Assembly (NCBI GenBank): GCA_029265905.1
Contig: JAJUGR010000020.1
Span: 1 to 44,924, forward strand
DNA from: Sporomusaceae bacterium
GTDB taxonomy: Bacteria > Bacillota > Negativicutes > Acidaminococcales > JAJUGR01
Direction: 5' to 3'
DNA length: 44,924 bases
Part shown: positions 42,282-44,924 of the stretch, in pieces
Position numbering within the stretch: the first letter of the stretch is position 1
How the letters are laid out: each line of letters begins with the position of its first letter
Notes under the pieces: model-generated
Database searches by the model: none
Told to the model about the DNA's origin: nothing
The model's input: the letters and a program-made list of their open reading frames with translations, nothing else
Position numbers and translations under genes: made by a program

Positions 42282-43196
42282 ATGACAATTCAGCAACTCC
42301 GAACCTTTTGCGCAGTTGTGGAAGAAGAGTCGTTTCACAGAGCTGCGGACCGCTTGTACATGGCGCAGGCTTCCGTCAGCCAGCAAATAGCCGCTTTAGA
42401 AAAGTATTATTCCGTCCGCCTCTTCATCCGAAACGGCCGTTCTTTTTCCATTACGTCAGAAGGACTGTCCCTCTATAAATGGGCTAAAGAAATACTGGCC
42501 TTGATTGATGCGATTCCAGATAAGTTCATGGAATTGCACAGCCAGTCAGAAGGAAAGCTCGTCCTTGGTGCATCCACCCTGGCCGGAAACTATATTCTCC
42601 CGCCTATCCTAAAAAAGTTTAAAGAAACCTTCCCCAAGGTCGAATTATCGGTTCACATTGGTTACGGAAATGAAATGGTGGAGCGGGTACGAAACGGCAC
42701 GCTAGATTTAGCTATAGTCGGCAAAAACGTGCACTGGGCCAATGATCCCGATGTGAAGTTTCTGCCCATAGCCGTCGACAACCTGTCTTTGATCGCAGCG
42801 AAAGGGCACCCCTTAACAAGGCGAGCAATGGTCTATCCCCAGGAACTTGCAGAACCATATACACTCATCCACTCCCGCCCTGGTTCAGCCATGAGGTCAA
42901 TGGTGGAGGATTATTTGCGGCAGGAAAACGTCACGCCTAAGTCGATATTGGAAATGGGCAACCATGAAACAATCAAGAAAGCAGTGGAGCAAGGGCTTGG
43001 CATTGCCCTCATAAGTACGGTTTGTATTTCACGGGAAACGGCAAGCGGCCAATTGGTGAATATCCCCTTGCTTAATCTAGACAAAATTTCCCGGCAGTTT
43101 ATCCTTGTATCAAAGCAACGGCGTGAGTATAACTATTTAGAAAAATCGTTTGTTGACATGTTAACCAACCTGATTTCGCCTAACATCAAAGCATAA
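42282..43196 (+). CDS. LysR-family regulator (second)
   Basis: The 304-residue regulator has the LysR winged helix-turn-helix ('SFHRAADRLYMAQASVSQQIAALE', about 17-40) and an effector domain from about 90 with 'LVLGASTLAGNYILPPIL' as in the CysL/CbbR-like group. AAGGAGG is five bases before the ATG. It is divergent from the ApgM-like/DASS operon across a 173-base gap that contains an inverted repeat, so it probably controls that operon and itself. Confidence 0.9.
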   Translation: MTIQQLRTFCAVVEEESFHRAADRLYMAQASVSQQIAALEKYYSVRLFIRNGRSFSITSEGLSLYKWAKEILALIDAIPDKFMELHSQSEGKLVLGASTLAGNYILPPILKKFKETFPKVELSVHIGYGNEMVERVRNGTLDLAIVGKNVHWANDPDVKFLPIAVDNLSLIAAKGHPLTRRAMVYPQELAEPYTLIHSRPGSAMRSMVEDYLRQENVTPKSILEMGNHETIKKAVEQGLGIALISTVCISRETASGQLVNIPLLNLDKISRQFILVSKQRREYNYLEKSFVDMLTNLISPNIKA

Positions 43197-43204
43197 CGAA
43201 AAGA

Positions 43205-43248
43205 GGGCTGTCGCAAAACAGGTTTTGACAACCTATTTTGGACAGCCC
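43205..43248. terminator. Hairpin between convergent lysR and HD-domain gene
   Basis: GGGCTGTC pairs with GACAGCCC, with an inner CAAAA...TTTTG and AGGTT...AACCT stem. The T-run (CTCTTTTC) is on the minus strand. Confidence 0.65.
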
Positions 43249-43254
43249 CGTTCA

Positions 43255-43725
43255 TTACAGTCCTAATTCCAACAACACTTTTTGCAGCCGCTCGCGCTGC
43301 TCCGGCCGTTCGAGCGACTGCCCGTACTGGTGGCAGTCAAGCACATCGGCGTCTTTGACAATCTCCTCAAGCGGCGTACCCACCGCCTGCTTGCTGCTGT
43401 GGTTTTTCGCCGCCAGGGCCAGGCACTCGATCTCCTCGGCGGAAAAGCCCCCGCATTCGGTTAAAAAGCGTTTCACCGGCTCATAGCCGTTTTCCGCATG
43501 ATTGGCCTGCCGGCCGGTCACGATCCGCCCAAAGTCATGCAGCGAACAGGCGATGGCCGCCAGCTCCGGATTCACACCGCGCTTGACGGCCAGCAATTGG
43601 CCGATTTTTGCGCAGCTGGCCAGGTGAAGCCGCTCCCAGCTCAAGGGATAGTCCCGCTCCCCGTCCGCATAGCTGTCAATTGCCGCCAGCAGCTGCGTTT
43701 GCAAGGTAAAGATTCGATTCATCAT
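43255..43725 (-). CDS. HD-domain protein
   Basis: The 156-residue protein has the HD phosphohydrolase pattern: His34, His63-Asp64 in 'SLHDFGR', His76, His108 in 'KNHSSK' and an Asp in 'VKDADVLD'. It is probably a small metal-dependent phosphohydrolase; the substrate is unknown. Two adjacent ATG codons are possible starts, with AGGAGG six or nine bases upstream. It stands alone, convergent with the second LysR gene. Confidence 0.85.
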   Translation of the reverse strand: MMNRIFTLQTQLLAAIDSYADGERDYPLSWERLHLASCAKIGQLLAVKRGVNPELAAIACSLHDFGRIVTGRQANHAENGYEPVKRFLTECGGFSAEEIECLALAAKNHSSKQAVGTPLEEIVKDADVLDCHQYGQSLERPEQRERLQKVLLELGL

Positions 43726-43798
43726 TTGCCGCCTCCTGGTGCGATGCGTTTATTGTGTCATCATGATAACAAGGGTGCCCGAATAAAGCAAGGCCGCC

Positions 43799-44761
43799 TC
43801 ACACCGGAAAAACAAGCCTGGCGATATAAATGGCAAAGGTAAGCGTAACAGCGCTGAAGATCGTGGAGGCCATCACAACCTGCGCCGAAAAATCCGGAAA
43901 ATTGTCGCATTCCACGGCGATGAGCGCCACGTTGACCGCAGTCGGCACGGCACAGGCAATAAAAACAGCTTGGGCAATAATCCCCGAAAAGCCGAAGATA
44001 TGAATGCCAATCACCGCCAGCACTGGGCTTATGACCAGCCTGGCGAAGGCCGCCAGCGGAACCTCCCGGTTTCCCAGGTCAAATTCGGTCCGAGAAAGCT
44101 GCACCCCTAACGTCAGCAAGGCAATCGGCACCAGTCCGTTGCTCAGATATTCCAGTGCGGGCCAAAGAACGGTCGGCTTCACGTCAAGCCCAAGCCCTTT
44201 TAAGGCAAAAACGACCGGCACTACGTAAATCGTCGGCATTGACAAAATATTCAACAACGACTCTCTGGCTTTAAACTTAGCCCGGCCAGCATAAAAGAAG
44301 CCAACCGTATTGGTGGTTATATTTTGCAGCACCAAAATGACGATCAACGCCGCAATGGCCGTATCCAAATAAGGCGTCCGGCCATCAACAATGTATGGCT
44401 CACCAGAATAAATAAGCGTAATGAGCGACACCCCGATATTGCCGCAATTATTGAACATAACCGCATTGCGAAAGGCATTGCCAAGACCAGGTTCAAGGTG
44501 GCGCACCTTCGCAATTACAAAGCCAACCACATCATTTGCCACCAACATGCCTATGCCGAAGCCCAGTATTTTTATCATCGTTGAATCGATATTGGCTGTA
44601 TATAGATTAACGAACATGAACGCCGGCATAAAAATATAAAAATTCAATTTGCTGAGTGTAAAGATATCAATCGTAAACTTTCTGCTCAAACAAAACCCGG
44701 CCATGATCAGTAAAAAAATCGGCACAATATTATGTCCCAGTATATGCAAAAAAATATCCAT
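43799..44761 (-). CDS. AEC-family permease (auxin efflux carrier type)
   Basis: The 320-residue protein has about ten hydrophobic segments in two halves and the AEC motif 'NCGNIGVSL' near residues 104-112, with 'GVQLSRTEF' in the second half. Bacterial relatives move malate, malonate or other carboxylates. AAGGTGG lies ten bases before the ATG. No terminator is evident in the 73 bases before the HD-domain gene, so the two may share a transcript. The substrate cannot be inferred from the neighbours. Confidence 0.87.
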   Translation of the reverse strand: MDIFLHILGHNIVPIFLLIMAGFCLSRKFTIDIFTLSKLNFYIFMPAFMFVNLYTANIDSTMIKILGFGIGMLVANDVVGFVIAKVRHLEPGLGNAFRNAVMFNNCGNIGVSLITLIYSGEPYIVDGRTPYLDTAIAALIVILVLQNITTNTVGFFYAGRAKFKARESLLNILSMPTIYVVPVVFALKGLGLDVKPTVLWPALEYLSNGLVPIALLTLGVQLSRTEFDLGNREVPLAAFARLVISPVLAVIGIHIFGFSGIIAQAVFIACAVPTAVNVALIAVECDNFPDFSAQVVMASTIFSAVTLTFAIYIARLVFPV

Positions 44762-44842
44762 GTGCGCCTATCCACCTTTAACATGAGTAATTTTCATAAT
44801 TCTGAACCCAGATAAATCAAGGGTTTTAGAGGCAATAAAAAG

Positions 44843-44924
44843 GACTTCACCCCTACATTTGCCGAATTTATCAAGTGACAAACCAATCAAAACCAGCAAA
44901 TGGAGGTTGAAGTCACTATGTATA
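44843..44924 (+). other. Inverted repeat and start of a truncated ORF at window edge
   Basis: GACTTCACCCCTACATTTG (44843-44861) and the complement of 44897-44914 (GACTTCAACCTCCATTTG) form an imperfect inverted repeat. GGAGG within the right arm is followed after 11 bases by ATG at 44919, with only two codons visible. The pattern could be the leader of an insertion-sequence transposase, but nothing visible identifies it. Confidence 0.3.

Noticed and set aside
1-44924. CRISPR arrays, tRNA or rRNA genes, prophage
   Set aside because: No evenly spaced direct repeats, tRNA cloverleaf ends, rRNA-like stretches or phage structural genes were noticed by eye.

Overview
The window reads as chromosomal DNA of a moderately GC-rich Firmicute. 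A member of the Negativicutes (Sporomusaceae-like) is my best guess; this is inferred from gene content and style and was not tested. The supporting signals are clean sigma-A promoters, strong GGAGG ribosome-binding sites, GTG/TTG starts, a T-box leader, a CIRCE element, an ECF transporter with its own ATPases, tripartite tricarboxylate (TTT) transport and formate-tetrahydrofolate ligase. I found no rRNA, tRNA, CRISPR array or complete mobile element. About 38 protein genes are called; most lie on the minus strand.

Layout. 1-1400: an exported stalk-domain protein with two kinds of internal repeat, and a three-way-junction inverted repeat at the window edge. 1424-4746: a four-gene ECF transporter operon behind a T-box whose specifier reads UGG (tryptophan). 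4941-10098: a LysR-centred accessory block (thioesterase-aroD on one side, a flavoprotein and an MFS carrier on the other) with the same inverted-repeat operator at two places. 10232-14726: a ClpP-fold membrane protease-like protein, a calcium-type P-ATPase and a TerC protein. 14832-22168: TTT transporter genes tctB-tctA-tctC, an RpiR regulator, and an amidohydrolase/dehydrogenase/RraA-aldolase operon. The transporter and enzyme operons have almost superimposable promoter-operator regions, so I read them as one regulon for an unidentified carboxylic compound.

22337-30805: a tandem minus-strand run of trmB, ftsW-type SEDS, PASTA-containing class B PBP, formate-THF ligase, an atypical folD, a metal-dependent amidohydrolase and an orphan cheR. 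30951-35270: an AcoR-like AAA+ regulator without the GAFTGA loop, then a PocR/GGDEF/HD-GYP-type signalling protein in an operon with an NlpC/P60 hydrolase. 35443-38933: an aromatic-acid exporter-like protein, then htpG under a perfect CIRCE element, then a small membrane protein. 38934-39338: a small gene-like unit with an apparent one-base frameshift in an A6 tract, followed by an 18-bp hairpin. 39339-44761: a DASS carrier with an ApgM-like phosphomutase homologue whose nucleophile serine is threonine, a divergent LysR regulator, an HD-domain protein and an AEC permease. The last 80 bases hold an inverted repeat and the start of an ORF cut by the window edge.

The strongest candidates for something undescribed are the RpiR/TTT/amidohydrolase/dehydrogenase/aldolase regulon, the LysR/FAD/MFS/thioesterase/aroD regulon, and several core-family proteins with lost catalytic or signature residues (FolD, ApgM-like, sigma-54-type regulator, ECF ATPase).
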